Shown: positions 1 through 7,941 of the stretch, in pieces
Numbering within the stretch: position 1 is the first letter of the stretch
Layout: every line of letters begins with the position of its first letter
Source: Nocardia sp. NBC_01329
GTDB lineage: Bacteria > Actinomycetota > Actinomycetes > Mycobacteriales > Mycobacteriaceae
Reading direction: 5' to 3'
DNA: 64,000 nucleotides
Assembly: GCF_035956715.1 (NCBI RefSeq)
Contig: NZ_CP108381.1
Coordinates: 5,922,001 to 5,986,000, forward strand
Notes under the pieces: generated by a model
Told to the model about the DNA's origin: nothing
Seen by the model: only the letters and a program-made list of their open reading frames with translations
Databases searched by the model: none
Position numbers and translations under genes: made by a program

Positions 1-731
1 TCGGGTCGGGGTCACCGGTGATCATGATCCACGGCTCCGGTGGCGGGCTGCATTCGTGGCAGCCGGTGGCCGAATATCTGGCCGACCGGTTCGAGTTGTG
101 GCTGCCGGCCCGTCGCGGCTACGCGCCGAGCGGACCCGGTCACGCGCCCAAGCACTATGCCGACGAAGTACGCGATCTAGGGATGATCATCGAGATGATC
201 GGCCGCCCCGCGCATCTGGTGGGTATGTCCTACGGCGCCACGGTCGCCCTGCACGCCGCGGCCGCCGGACTCCCGGTCCGATCGCTGGCGCTGTGGGAAC
301 CACCGCTGTACGCCGCGGGGGCCGAGCTGGCACCGGTGCTGGTCCGGTTCGACGAGCTCATCACGAACGGCGACCGAGGCCGGGCCGTCCGGCTGCTCGC
401 GGAGCAGGTTTCCCGGGTTCCGTCGTCGCTACTGGAGGCCGTCGGCGAGACCGAACCGGACGAGCACGAACCCGACGACTCCTACGGGTGGAGCCGGGAT
501 CTCGAATCGATGATCGCCGATACGGCCTATCTCGATCGCTGGGCCAGCTTGACCACCCCGACGCTGCTGATGCGGGGCTCGGACACTTGGGAGCCGATGC
601 CGGAGACCGTCGAGCGGCTGGCGACGGGTATGCCGCACGCGACACTCGAGACTTTTCCCGGGCAGATGCATTTCGCGCCGTCGACGATCCCCGAAACAGT
701 GGCGAGAACCCTCGCCGGATTCCTGTATTAG
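1..731 (+). CDS. alpha/beta hydrolase fold protein, 5' end cut by window
   Basis: The reading frame is open from the first bases of the window, so the N-terminus lies outside. The first visible residues lead into IMIHGSGGGLHSW, the beta-strand and oxyanion loop of alpha/beta hydrolases. The nucleophile elbow is GMSYG, the acid is probably the Asp in RGSDTWEP, and the catalytic His is in GQMHFAP near the C-terminus. About 240 residues are visible, so only about 20-30 are likely missing. The substrate cannot be told; the family includes esterases, lactonases and epoxide or haloalkane hydrolases. An internal GTG at position 18 could be mistaken for the start, but coding continues upstream of it. 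Confidence 0.85.
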   Translation, partial: GSGSPVIMIHGSGGGLHSWQPVAEYLADRFELWLPARRGYAPSGPGHAPKHYADEVRDLGMIIEMIGRPAHLVGMSYGATVALHAAAAGLPVRSLALWEPPLYAAGAELAPVLVRFDELITNGDRGRAVRLLAEQVSRVPSSLLEAVGETEPDEHEPDDSYGWSRDLESMIADTAYLDRWASLTTPTLLMRGSDTWEPMPETVERLATGMPHATLETFPGQMHFAPSTIPETVARTLAGFLY

Positions 732-906
732 GCCCGCAGGACCGGCGCCACCTCGATATTCGAAACACATTGCGCTGAAACGACTCTCGTGCGCCACGCC
801 GTGGCGCAATCGTGCGCCGGCGATCTCCGGGGTAGGTGGGCTTTCACTCGGCTGATCGGGTGCAGTGCCCGTATTCCCTAGATCTTGTCAAGGTGGTGCA
901 GGCGCC

Positions 907-1227
907 ATGCATGATGTGCTGGTGGGACATCTCTCGGTCGACGTGCGTGCTTCGCTCCGGCTCTTCGCCTTCTACTTGGCGAACGGCACCCTCGACCTCG
1001 ACCTGCTCGACGATATCGACTACCGCCCAGCTGTCTTCGAATTCGGTTCGTCTCTGGAGCAGGTCTTCGCTATCTACACCAATGTGCTGCAAGTCGATGT
1101 GGATGGCACGGTGCTCAACGATGGGGATGCGCAGTACCGCGTCGCCCAATGGATTCGCGCCCGCTGCGATCCGAACTACGAGGTCGAGCCGCCGTTCCAG
1201 GATTGGGAGACCGAACTCCACCTTTGA
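907..1227 (+). CDS. small conserved protein of unknown function (106 aa)
   Basis: The start is the ATG preceded by AGGTGG about 11 nt upstream; a GTG further upstream (865) gives a poor extra 14 residues. The protein is acidic and rich in aromatic residues, with a hydrophobic first half (SLRLFAFYLANGTLDLD) and a conserved-looking C-terminal pattern WIRARCDP...PPFQDWETEL. I associate this ending with a family of small uncharacterised actinobacterial proteins (perhaps DUF7677), but this is recall only. No signal peptide or membrane segment is present. It stands alone between the hydrolase and the tRNA gene. Confidence 0.6.
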   Translation: MHDVLVGHLSVDVRASLRLFAFYLANGTLDLDLLDDIDYRPAVFEFGSSLEQVFAIYTNVLQVDVDGTVLNDGDAQYRVAQWIRARCDPNYEVEPPFQDWETELHL

Positions 1228-1618
1228 AGAACCAGCGCCCATGGTTCTCGATGCGAGGTTTACGCCATCTCGGCAACTCGACGAAACCGGACCACAACCA
1301 GTTGACTGAGCTGGGTGCCGGCCGATTCGTGTGCGACTGCGGGAGGTAAGTCGGGTACGGCTCTCGTCGTGCCCACACTTCTGCTCCCTGCGCTGGGGTG
1401 AGGCGTCGGCGTTGTTCCGTGGTGACTTCTCCGACGATGTGTCATCGGTCCGGAGCAGCAAGGCGCTGGTTGAAGTTTCGGGTAAAGGGCCGCACCGGGG
1501 CGTAGTGGCACGTGTGTGGCACAGCGGCATTGTGGAGTCCGGCCGGAACGGGAATCCAGCACTGGGGAGGTGGGGCAGATGGCGCGGGTGATCAGCGCAT
1601 ATACAGAGCATGTGATGG
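1228..1618. other. gene-free stretch before tRNA-Gly
   Basis: About 390 bases in which several short open frames occur on both strands but none has a convincing start, family motif or consistent codon bias. It could be the decayed remains of an accessory insertion beside a tRNA gene. I see no integrase, no repeat of the tRNA 3' end and no strong hairpin. Confidence 0.4.
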
Positions 1619-1692
1619 TGGAGCCGGTGACGGGAATCGAACCCGCGCCATCTGCTTGGGAAGCAGAAGTTCTACCATTGAACTACACCGGC
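1619..1692 (-). tRNA. tRNA-Gly (anticodon CCC)
   Basis: Read on the minus strand, the gene begins GCCGGTG and ends CACCGGC-T-CCA, a perfect 7-bp acceptor stem with encoded CCA. The D arm is GTTC-AATGGTA-GAAC, the anticodon arm is TCTGC-TTCCCAA-GCAGA, and the T arm is GCGGG-TTCGATT-CCCGT. The 7-nt loop TTCCCAA puts CCC at positions 34-36, which reads the GGG glycine codon. The length is 74 nt including CCA. Confidence 0.96.
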
Positions 1693-1791
1693 CTGCGCCC
1701 ACAGGCGCGAAGGGCAGCTTAGCAGAGGGCGGGCGTGAGCCGTAAATTTTCGGCCCGCTCCTCGCAGCAGTTGCTGCGCCGGCTGCGTCGG

Positions 1792-2163
1792 TCAGCGTTC
1801 GGACCAGACCCCGAGCCGGTTGCCGCTGGGGTCGGCGAAGTGGAAGCGGCGGCCGCCGGGGAAGTCGAAGGGGCCTTCGGTCACCGTGCCGCCCGCCGCT
1901 CCGACCGCGCGCAGGGTGGTGTCGAGGTCCTCGGAGTAGAGCAGAACCAGTGGGCCGCCGGTGGGGACTTCGTCGGCAGTGGCCAGACCACCCGCTTCGC
2001 CTTCGGAGCCGTCGAAGCGGCGGATACCGGCATAAGCGGGGCCGTAGTCGTTGAACTCCCAGCCGAACGCCGACCGGTAGAACCGTTTGGCGGCGTCGAG
2101 GTCGGTGACCGCGAGTTCGATGTAGTCGATGCCGTGATGGGTGTGTGCGCTCGTCTCGGACAT
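1792..2163 (-). CDS. VOC (glyoxalase/bleomycin-resistance fold) family protein
   Basis: A 123-residue single-domain vicinal-oxygen-chelate protein. The N-terminal strand and helix DLDAAKRFYRSAFGW and the C-terminal FHFADPSGNRLGVW are the hallmarks of the two beta-alpha-beta-beta-beta modules. The His near residue 10 and a Glu near residue 16 are plausible metal ligands. Such proteins act as dioxygenases, isomerases or drug-binding proteins; nothing here decides which. It ends close to the tRNA and is transcribed away from dcd. Upstream of its ATG lies CATACT followed by 6 nt, a possible leaderless promoter. Confidence 0.82.
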   Translation of the reverse strand: MSETSAHTHHGIDYIELAVTDLDAAKRFYRSAFGWEFNDYGPAYAGIRRFDGSEGEAGGLATADEVPTGGPLVLLYSEDLDTTLRAVGAAGGTVTEGPFDFPGGRRFHFADPSGNRLGVWSER

Positions 2164-2240
2164 GACCGGAGTATGCCCGCCGGATACGACAGGAAACGAG
2201 ACCTCGAGGACCGGGGGGCTTCACGCCGCGGGGCGGTCGC

Positions 2241-2252
2241 TACGCTCGTGGC
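2241..2252 (+). promoter_or_regulatory. probable leaderless promoter of dcd
   Basis: TACGCT (2241-2246) matches the actinobacterial TAnnnT -10 box and is followed after only 6 nt by the GTG start of dcd. No Shine-Dalgarno sequence is present, so transcription and translation probably begin at the same G. Confidence 0.6.
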
Positions 2253-2828
2253 GTGCTGCTTTCCGATCGTGACATCCGGGCGGAGTTCGCCGCCGGGCGG
2301 TTCGGGCTCGAACCGTTCGAGGACAACCTGGTCCAGCCGTCCAGTATCGATGTGCGGCTGGACCGGATGTTCCGGGTCTTCAACAACACTCGCTATACCC
2401 ATATCGACCCGGCCCAGCGCCAGGACGAGCTGACCAGCCTGGTGGAGCCCGCCGAGGGCGAGCCGTTCGTGCTGCATCCGGGTGAGTTCGTGCTCGGATC
2501 CACCTTGGAGGTGTGCACCCTGCCCGACGATCTGGCCGGGCGGCTCGAGGGCAAGTCGAGTTTGGGACGGCTGGGGCTGCTCACGCATTCGACGGCGGGG
2601 TTCATCGATCCCGGATTCAGCGGTCACATCACCCTGGAACTGTCGAATGTCGCGAATCTGCCGATCACGCTGTGGCCGGGGATGAAGATCGGTCAGTTGT
2701 GCCTGTTCCGGCTGGCCAGTCCGGCGGAGAATCCGTACGGCAGCGCGGGCACCGGATCGAAGTATCAGGGGCAGCGCGGGCCGACGCCGTCGCGGGCGTA
2801 CCTGAATTTCACGGCACCCGATCACTGA
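2253..2828 (+). CDS. dcd: dCTP deaminase (probably bifunctional with dUTPase)
   Basis: The 191-residue product matches dCTP deaminase in length and motifs: the phosphate-binding and catalytic stretch GKSSLGRLGLLTHSTAGF, then DPGFSGHITLELSN with the catalytic Glu, and the C-terminal lid SKYQGQRGPTPSRAY. The enzyme deaminates dCTP to dUTP in pyrimidine deoxynucleotide synthesis. The mycobacterial homologue is bifunctional and also hydrolyses dUTP to dUMP, and the close similarity suggests the same here. The start is GTG with a TAnnnT box 6 nt upstream. It is a single-gene unit convergent with the TetR gene. Confidence 0.97.
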   Translation: MLLSDRDIRAEFAAGRFGLEPFEDNLVQPSSIDVRLDRMFRVFNNTRYTHIDPAQRQDELTSLVEPAEGEPFVLHPGEFVLGSTLEVCTLPDDLAGRLEGKSSLGRLGLLTHSTAGFIDPGFSGHITLELSNVANLPITLWPGMKIGQLCLFRLASPAENPYGSAGTGSKYQGQRGPTPSRAYLNFTAPDH

Positions 2829-2858
2829 CCGGGCACTCGATCCGTCGACCGGGTGCTG

Positions 2859-3428
2859 CTACCGATCTCCCGTGAGGTGCGAGCCGAGCACGAGATCGGC
2901 GGTCCGGCTCATCACCTCGGCTCGGTCGGTGCCGTCGAGTGGATCGGCGGCCAGGAAGTGCATACCGATGCGGGCGCAGAAGGCGAGCAGGCTGCGGGCT
3001 TCGATTTCGACCGGGTCGGTGAAGTAGGTGCCGATCATCTCGCGCAGTAACGCCATACGCTGATTGTCGACCCGGCGCAGCCGGGCGGCCACCTCGTCGT
3101 CGCGGCGGGCCCAGTCGCGGATCGCCAGATCGATGGGCAGCAGCTCCGGGGACAGGGTGAGCGCGCCGGCCCGCTGGATCTTGGCGCGCGCATCGCCGCC
3201 TTCGCGGGTGACGCTTTCCAGTACATCGTCGATACTGCGCCGCTCCCAAGCGTCCAGCATCGCCGCGAGCAGCGCGTTGCGGTCGGCGAAGTATCCGTAG
3301 AAACCGCCCTTGGTGACGCCGAGCGATTTCGCGAGCGCTTCGACGCGGACGGCGTCGGGGCCGCCGCGGGCGAGGGCGCGCAGCCCTTCGTCGATCCAGT
3401 CGGCGGTCGTGGTCCGTACGGCGCCCAC
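2859..3428 (-). CDS. TetR/AcrR family transcriptional repressor
   Basis: The open frame extends far upstream, but GTG at 3428 has GGAGG 6 nt ahead of it and gives a 189-residue protein of normal TetR size. The N-terminal helix-turn-helix is clear: the first helices (TTTADWIDEGLRALARGG) lead to the recognition part VTKGGFYGYFADRNALL. The remaining 130 residues form the all-helical ligand domain, which does not identify the ligand. It is divergent from the small protein at 3525-4031, with two perfect inverted repeats between them, so it most likely represses both. Confidence 0.92.
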   Translation of the reverse strand: MGAVRTTTADWIDEGLRALARGGPDAVRVEALAKSLGVTKGGFYGYFADRNALLAAMLDAWERRSIDDVLESVTREGGDARAKIQRAGALTLSPELLPIDLAIRDWARRDDEVAARLRRVDNQRMALLREMIGTYFTDPVEIEARSLLAFCARIGMHFLAADPLDGTDRAEVMSRTADLVLGSHLTGDR

Positions 3429-3456
3429 GTTGTGCCTCCAATCACAGAAACAGATA

Positions 3457-3504
3457 TATACGCCACCGTATACTCGCGCTAACGTTGATATACGTAAGCG
3501 TATA
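3457..3504. promoter_or_regulatory. two identical-arm operators for the TetR repressor
   Basis: Two perfect 6-4-6 inverted repeats with the same arms lie between the divergent genes: TATACG-CCAC-CGTATA at 3457-3472 and TATACG-TAAG-CGTATA at 3489-3504. Their centres are 32 bp apart, about three helical turns, so two dimers could bind one face of the DNA. The stretch is AT-rich compared with its surroundings and the arms contain TATA-like -10 sequences for both directions. Confidence 0.8.
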
Positions 3505-3524
3505 ACAGGAGGTTGGTGGCAGAG

Positions 3525-4031
3525 ATGACCGACAATTCTCAGAACCGCCCGGCCCCGGATCGGCCCGATCCGGTAGCGGCCCGGCAGTGCGAGATCACCG
3601 AATCGGCCCGAGCGCGCAGCGGTATGACCGCCTACGACTACGCCGATCAATTCGTGCTGTTCACCGGCCTCGCCGCGACCCCGCACGAGTGGGCGCGCGC
3701 CGCCCTGGACGAGGCGGCGGGGGCGAAGGGGCAGTTCGTCTGGCGCGTCGTACTGGGCCTGCGGCTCACCCGCCGTTCCGGGATCGAGCAGGTCGCCGGG
3801 TGGCGGATCGCCGACCGCGGCGACTCCTGGATCACGCTCGAGGCGCGATCGTGGTTGTTCGTCGGCCGGCTGGTGGTCGAAGTCCTGGACGGGTCCGTTT
3901 CCCTGGCCTGCTTTCTCCGCTACGAACGGCCGCTGGGTGCGCGCGTCTGGGGCGCCGTATCTCCCGCGCACCGCCGGGTCGCACCGCTACTGCTCACCGA
4001 TGCGCGGCGACTCCTGCCCGAACGGTCGTGA
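3525..4031 (+). CDS. small protein, DUF2867-like, target of the divergent TetR
   Basis: The ATG at 3525 is preferred; GGTGG lies 5 nt upstream and AGGAGG 12 nt upstream, while TTG 3513 and GTG 3516 are too close to the ribosome site. The 168-residue product has an Asp/Tyr-rich N-terminal half (TAYDYADQFVLFTG) and a C-terminal beta-rich half, GWRIADRGDSWITLEARS followed by ACFLRYERPLGARVW. This resembles the DUF2867/SRPBCC-like domain that often sits next to TetR regulators. The function is unknown. Its position directly behind the two operators indicates that it is the regulated target gene. Confidence 0.65.
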   Translation: MTDNSQNRPAPDRPDPVAARQCEITESARARSGMTAYDYADQFVLFTGLAATPHEWARAALDEAAGAKGQFVWRVVLGLRLTRRSGIEQVAGWRIADRGDSWITLEARSWLFVGRLVVEVLDGSVSLACFLRYERPLGARVWGAVSPAHRRVAPLLLTDARRLLPERS

Positions 4032-4059
4032 CGCCGCCCGGCGCGGGAACGAGCCCCGG

Positions 4060-4506
4060 TCATTCCGCCGCGCCGCCGGCCAGGAGCGCCGCGTTGATCA
4101 CCGAGGACAGCGGCGGTAGCAAACCGTCGCGTACCGGTGGTACCACCCAGTTGCAGCCCTCACGGTTCCACCGGCCCAGGCCGGTGGGCAGCATGACCGC
4201 ACTGCCCACCCCGGGGATATCGATTTCGATACGCTGCAGCATCTCGACAACTTCCGGGTCCGGCCGGCGATCCGGATAGGCCAGGAAGCTCCAGCGGATC
4301 TGCCGGGCCAGCATGGGAACTCGGATATCCCGGGAATCCAGTAGACCGCGGACCGCTCGGGCACGTTCGGTGGGCAGATGGACGACGCAGGCCCGGCTGG
4401 TGATCGGCAGCATCACGAATCCGCCGCGTTCGGTGGCCGGTAACCCGAATTCGTGACGATAGTAAGCGGCCCAGTCGTCGACCGTTCTGAGCTTTTCCAC
4501 GTTCAC
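4060..4506 (-). CDS. uncharacterised protein paired with XRE-TPR regulator
   Basis: GTG at 4506 is chosen because AAGGGG lies 7 nt ahead; a longer frame begins at 4557 without a ribosome site. The 148-residue product has an Asp-Trp-Ala start (VDDWAAYYRHEFGLPATERG), a central segment ending FLAYPDRRPDPEVVEML, and a C-terminal pattern with GVGSAVMLPTG and NWVVPPVRDGLLPPLSS. The ending weakly recalls small actinobacterial proteins annotated as primase/polymerase-like, but I cannot confirm a fold and see no catalytic Asp pair. It is divergently arranged with the XRE-TPR gene, a common pairing in actinomycetes, so the two are probably co-regulated. Confidence 0.6.
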   Translation of the reverse strand: MNVEKLRTVDDWAAYYRHEFGLPATERGGFVMLPITSRACVVHLPTERARAVRGLLDSRDIRVPMLARQIRWSFLAYPDRRPDPEVVEMLQRIEIDIPGVGSAVMLPTGLGRWNREGCNWVVPPVRDGLLPPLSSVINAALLAGGAAE

Positions 4507-4706
4507 GGTGAATCCCCTTGCCTCCTGCTGCCGAACTTCCCTGGCATGCCGGGCCACGGCCTGTGCCGGTCTCGCCGACCTGTCTTTTCCAGGATCGCGC
4601 CCGGGGCGGCGCGTCGGGAACGCCTACACGCTCGCGTTCCACTGCCCTTGCGCTGCCATTCGCAGTGGTGGTGAATTTCCCTGTGGTTGCAGTCACATTC
4701 GGCTCG

Positions 4707-4737
4707 TACCCTAGGAGAGGAAATCGTTCGGAAAGGG
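4707..4737 (+). promoter_or_regulatory. promoter and ribosome site of the XRE-TPR gene
   Basis: TACCCT at 4707-4712 fits the TAnnnT -10 pattern, giving a leader of about 25 nt. AAAGGG at 4732-4737 lies 7 nt before the GTG start. Upstream, in the shared 240-bp region, GGAACGC and GCGTTCC form a 7-bp inverted repeat near 4617-4641 that could be an operator. Confidence 0.45.
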
Positions 4738-4744
4738 TGACAAC

Positions 4745-6115
4745 GTGGTCGGCCAGTGGTCTGGAAGGGAGGCTCGGGCGCTTCGCGAGGCCAAGCGGAT
4801 GAGTATCCGGGAGTTCGCGGCACATCTGGGTGTGCACGAACGACTGGTATCCAAATGGGAGGCCGGGGGCGACCGGGTGCATCCGCGTCCGGTCAATCAG
4901 GCTGCCCTCGACACCTGTCTCGCCAGATCCGACGATATCGAACGGGTCCGGTTCGCGGCGTTGACCGACCCCGACCCCGGCCCGCGCGTGGACGCCGGCC
5001 GGTTCGCCGCGCCCAGCGGATATTCCAATGACGCCGAACTCCTGGCCCTCATCGATACCGGTGCGGCCCGCGGGGAGGGCCTGGCGGCGATTTCGGAGAA
5101 GGATCTCATCATGGCGGCAGCGCACGAGGCGAGCGAACACGCGGGCCGGGCGGAAGGCACTAATATCGGTCCGAGCACACTCGATCAGCTCGACGCCGAT
5201 GTCACTCGGATCGCCAACGATTACGTGCACACGCCGCCCATGCCGATGATGGTGGAGATGCTGCGGGTGCGGCGCCGGGTGTACCGGCTGCTGGAGGGTC
5301 ATCAGCGACCGTCGGACGCCGGCCATCTATACCTGCTGGCGGGTTCTTTGTCGGGATTGCTCGCCAACGCGAGTACCGATCTCGGCTATCTCGATGCCGC
5401 CGGGGAACAGATCCGGGCCGCCTGGGCATATGCGGAAATAAGCGGCCACAACGGGTTACGTGCCTGGGCGCGCGGTATGCACGCCCTCATCGAATACTGG
5501 TCCGGACGCCCCCACCGGGCGCTGCAGTTGGCACAGAACGGCCAGCAATACGCGGATTCGGCCACCGCCGCAGTGCGCCTGCACAATATCGAGGCCCGTA
5601 TCTGGTCGAAGATCGGCAGTACTGCCGATACCGAACGGTGTATCGGGCGTGCGGCCGACGCCGGTTCCGCGGGTGGCGCCGACAGCCTGCACGACGAGGT
5701 GGGCGGTGTATTCGGCTTCTCCGACGCCAAGGCCTCCTATTACGCGGGCGCGACCTATATCCACCTCGGTATGGCCGAACCCGCGCTGGTTGCGACCGAA
5801 CGTACGATCGAGCTCTACCGCACCGGCCCTGCACGGCAGCGGTCCTACGGGGCCGAATCCCTGGCGCGGGTCGATTCGGCCGCGGCACATCTGATCAACG
5901 GCAGCCTCGACGGCGCCGCCGCGGCGCTGCAGCCGGTCCTCGCGCTCGCCGAGGACAAGCGGATCGCCCAATTGGAGGAGCGGCTCACCGGTCTGCGCCG
6001 CCGGATCTGTGCCCCGGCCTTCCACGGGGTGGCCGAAGCCCGGGCGCTGGACGAGCGGATCGAGGAATTCTGCGGATCGACCGCTACCCGCAGTCTGCCG
6101 CCGGGGACCGGATAA
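4745..6115 (+). CDS. XRE-family regulator with C-terminal TPR-like domain
   Basis: The 456-residue protein has an N-terminal XRE helix-turn-helix at about residues 15-50 (REFAAHLGVHERLVSKWE), followed by a linker and an all-alpha, Ala/Leu-rich region of about 300 residues with TPR-like helix pairs (for example IRAAWAYAEISG and ALQLAQNGQQYADSA). This architecture is typical of large actinobacterial XRE regulators in which the TPR part binds a peptide or partner protein. It is divergent from the small protein at 4060-4506. A clean hairpin ends it. The signal sensed is unknown. Confidence 0.85.
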   Translation: MVGQWSGREARALREAKRMSIREFAAHLGVHERLVSKWEAGGDRVHPRPVNQAALDTCLARSDDIERVRFAALTDPDPGPRVDAGRFAAPSGYSNDAELLALIDTGAARGEGLAAISEKDLIMAAAHEASEHAGRAEGTNIGPSTLDQLDADVTRIANDYVHTPPMPMMVEMLRVRRRVYRLLEGHQRPSDAGHLYLLAGSLSGLLANASTDLGYLDAAGEQIRAAWAYAEISGHNGLRAWARGMHALIEYWSGRPHRALQLAQNGQQYADSATAAVRLHNIEARIWSKIGSTADTERCIGRAADAGSAGGADSLHDEVGGVFGFSDAKASYYAGATYIHLGMAEPALVATERTIELYRTGPARQRSYGAESLARVDSAAAHLINGSLDGAAAALQPVLALAEDKRIAQLEERLTGLRRRICAPAFHGVAEARALDERIEEFCGSTATRSLPPGTG

Positions 6116-6124
6116 TCCACTACT

Positions 6125-6147
6125 TCCCGGTGGCGACCCCACCGGGA
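6125..6147 (+). terminator. hairpin terminator after XRE-TPR gene
   Basis: TCCCGGTGG and CCACCGGGA form a perfect 9-bp stem around a 5-nt loop, 10 nt past the stop codon. There is no U-tract, as is usual in high-GC actinobacteria. Confidence 0.65.
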
Positions 6148-6364
6148 GCGGGCATGCCGGTCACTGGGCCGATGGCACCGTAATCGTTCTGCGGATCCGG
6201 GAGCGGTCGCGGCCCGCAGCAGCTCACCGGCATCGGCCTCGCGGCGAAAACCTCGCGGCTCCCCGGTGACTGCCCCGCCCAGCTCTCCGCTGCCTCCCCT
6301 TCAGTGGTAACGGTACTGCACCGGGCCGGGGCGGCCCGGATATCAACTTGTCCCTGGTGGCACC

Positions 6365-7618
6365 ATGGATCGGGTGAGTACTGGCCATTCGCACCCCGCG
6401 CCCCGGATTCTGGAGCAGTCGAAGAAGCTGCAGAATGTCGTCTACGAGATCCGTGGACCGGTACACGCACACGCGACACGGCTCGAATCCGAGGGACACC
6501 GGATCCTGAAGCTCAATATCGGTAATCCCGCGCCGTTCGGTTTCGAGGCGCCCGATGTGATCATGCGGGATATGATCGCCGCCCTGCCGACCGCGCAGGG
6601 CTATTCCGAGTCCAAGGGGATCCTGCCCGCGCGCCGTGCCATCGTCACCCGCTACGAGCTGGTACCCGGTTTTCCGGAGCTCGACGTCGACGACGTCTAC
6701 CTCGGTAACGGGGTATCCGAACTGATCACCATCACCATGCAGGCGCTGCTGGACAACGGGGACGAGGTGCTGATCCCGGCCCCCGACTATCCGCTGTGGA
6801 CCGCGATGACCAGCCTCGCCGGTGGCACTCCGGTGCACTACCTGTGCGACGAGGCCATCGGCTGGCAACCCGATATCGCCGATATCGAATCGAAGATCAC
6901 CGATCGAACGAAGGCGCTGTTGGTGATCAACCCCAACAATCCGACCGGCGCCGTGTATTCGGCCGAGGTGCTCCAGCAGCTGGTGGACCTGGCCCGCAAA
7001 CACCAACTGCTGCTGCTGGCCGACGAGATCTACGACAAGATCCTCTACGACGACGCCAAACATATTTCCCTCGCGACGCTGGCGCCCGATCTGCTGTGCC
7101 TCACCTTCAACGGTTTGTCGAAGGCCTACCGGGTGGCCGGATATCGGTCCGGCTGGCTGGCCATCACCGGCCCGAAAGAGCACGCTGCCGGGTTCCTGGA
7201 GGGGGTGGATCTGCTCGCATCGTCGCGGTTGTGCCCGAATGTTCCCGCGCAGCACGCTATTCAGGTGGCGCTCGGCGGTTATCAGAGCGTCGAGGATCTG
7301 ATCCTGCCCGGTGGGCGGCTGCTGGAGCAGCGGGATGTGGCCTGGGAGCGGTTGAATGCGATTCCCGGCGTGTCGTGCGTGAAACCCAAAGGCGCACTTT
7401 ATGCGTTCCCTAGGCTGGATCCCGAAGTCCACGAGATCCGCGACGACGAGAAGCTGGTTCAGGACCTGCTGCTGCAAGAGAAGATCTTGATGGTGCAGGG
7501 CACCGGTTTCAACTGGCCGAACCACGATCATCTGCGCATCGTGACCCTGCCCTGGGCGCGCGATCTTGCCGTTGCCATAGAACGTTTCGGCAATTTCCTC
7601 GCGGGTTATCGACAGTAG
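6365..7618 (+). CDS. aspC: alanine/aspartate-type aminotransferase (class I, PLP)
   Basis: The 417-residue protein is a fold-type I aminotransferase. It shows the substrate-side motif LNIGNPAPFGF, the PLP aspartate/tyrosine region VINPNNPTG and LADEIYDKILYD, the Schiff-base lysine in GLSKAYRVAGYRSGW, and the C-terminal carboxylate-binding Arg in HLRIVTLPW. It corresponds to the M. tuberculosis gene named aspC beside the fused Fe-S reductase, but this subgroup (AlaA-like) often prefers alanine-glutamate exchange. ATG 6365 has GGTGG 4 nt upstream; GTG 6374 is an alternative start. Confidence 0.93.
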   Translation: MDRVSTGHSHPAPRILEQSKKLQNVVYEIRGPVHAHATRLESEGHRILKLNIGNPAPFGFEAPDVIMRDMIAALPTAQGYSESKGILPARRAIVTRYELVPGFPELDVDDVYLGNGVSELITITMQALLDNGDEVLIPAPDYPLWTAMTSLAGGTPVHYLCDEAIGWQPDIADIESKITDRTKALLVINPNNPTGAVYSAEVLQQLVDLARKHQLLLLADEIYDKILYDDAKHISLATLAPDLLCLTFNGLSKAYRVAGYRSGWLAITGPKEHAAGFLEGVDLLASSRLCPNVPAQHAIQVALGGYQSVEDLILPGGRLLEQRDVAWERLNAIPGVSCVKPKGALYAFPRLDPEVHEIRDDEKLVQDLLLQEKILMVQGTGFNWPNHDHLRIVTLPWARDLAVAIERFGNFLAGYRQ

Positions 7619-7941
7619 CGAGGCGGGTAACTTCGGGTCAAAACAGACCCTTCGTCCGGATTAAGCCCAATTTTCCGAACCCTCTGGCACAAAAGAGGAT
7701 CCTGTGTGTACAGTGGTCCTCGGCACTCAAAGTGCCCGGCCAGGTTGTCTACCCCCCCTGGGCAACCTGGTCCTCGGGTTAGGCCGCCTACCCCCCTGGG
7801 CCGCCTGCCCGCGGGCGGCGGAGACATCCCCCTGCTCTCCGCCGCCCCTTCCCGAGATCCTCGGAGCAATTCAGCGTAATCGCAGCGTAAGCCCCTATCT
7901 GCCGTTCATCGGCCGTCGGTGAATCCTCTAGGCTGACCGGG
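7619..7941. repeat. intergenic cluster of four hairpins with C-rich loops
   Basis: Between the aminotransferase and the YibE/F gene lie successive inverted repeats: GGCACT-CAA-AGTGCC (7722-7736); CCAGGTTG/CAACCTGG (7740-7770); a weaker GGG-tt-AGGC/GCCT-g-CCC stem (7776-7810); and a perfect 12-bp GGGCGGCGGAGA/TCTCCGCCGCCC (7813-7847). Loops two and three both carry CTACCCCCC(C)TGGG and the fourth carries CATCCCCCTGC. GGTCCTCGG occurs at 7715 and 7769, so two units look duplicated. The last hairpin may terminate the aminotransferase transcript; the rest is unexplained. The YibE/F promoter is at the right end. Confidence 0.7.

Noticed and set aside
844..1611. Long minus-strand open frames over the small conserved protein and the gap that follows
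   Set aside because: They arise from GC-rich third positions opposite a better gene, lack motifs and run into the tRNA area.
1619..1692. tRNA-Gly as an integration site of a genomic island
   Set aside because: No integrase and no repeated tRNA 3' end could be found in the window.
1331..1722. Short plus-strand frames across the tRNA-Gly gene
   Set aside because: They include the antisense of the tRNA; the apparent peptides are produced by the tRNA sequence itself.
2859..3971. A 370-residue version of the TetR protein
   Set aside because: The extra 180 residues are antisense to the divergent gene and include both operators; GTG 3428 has a clear ribosome site.
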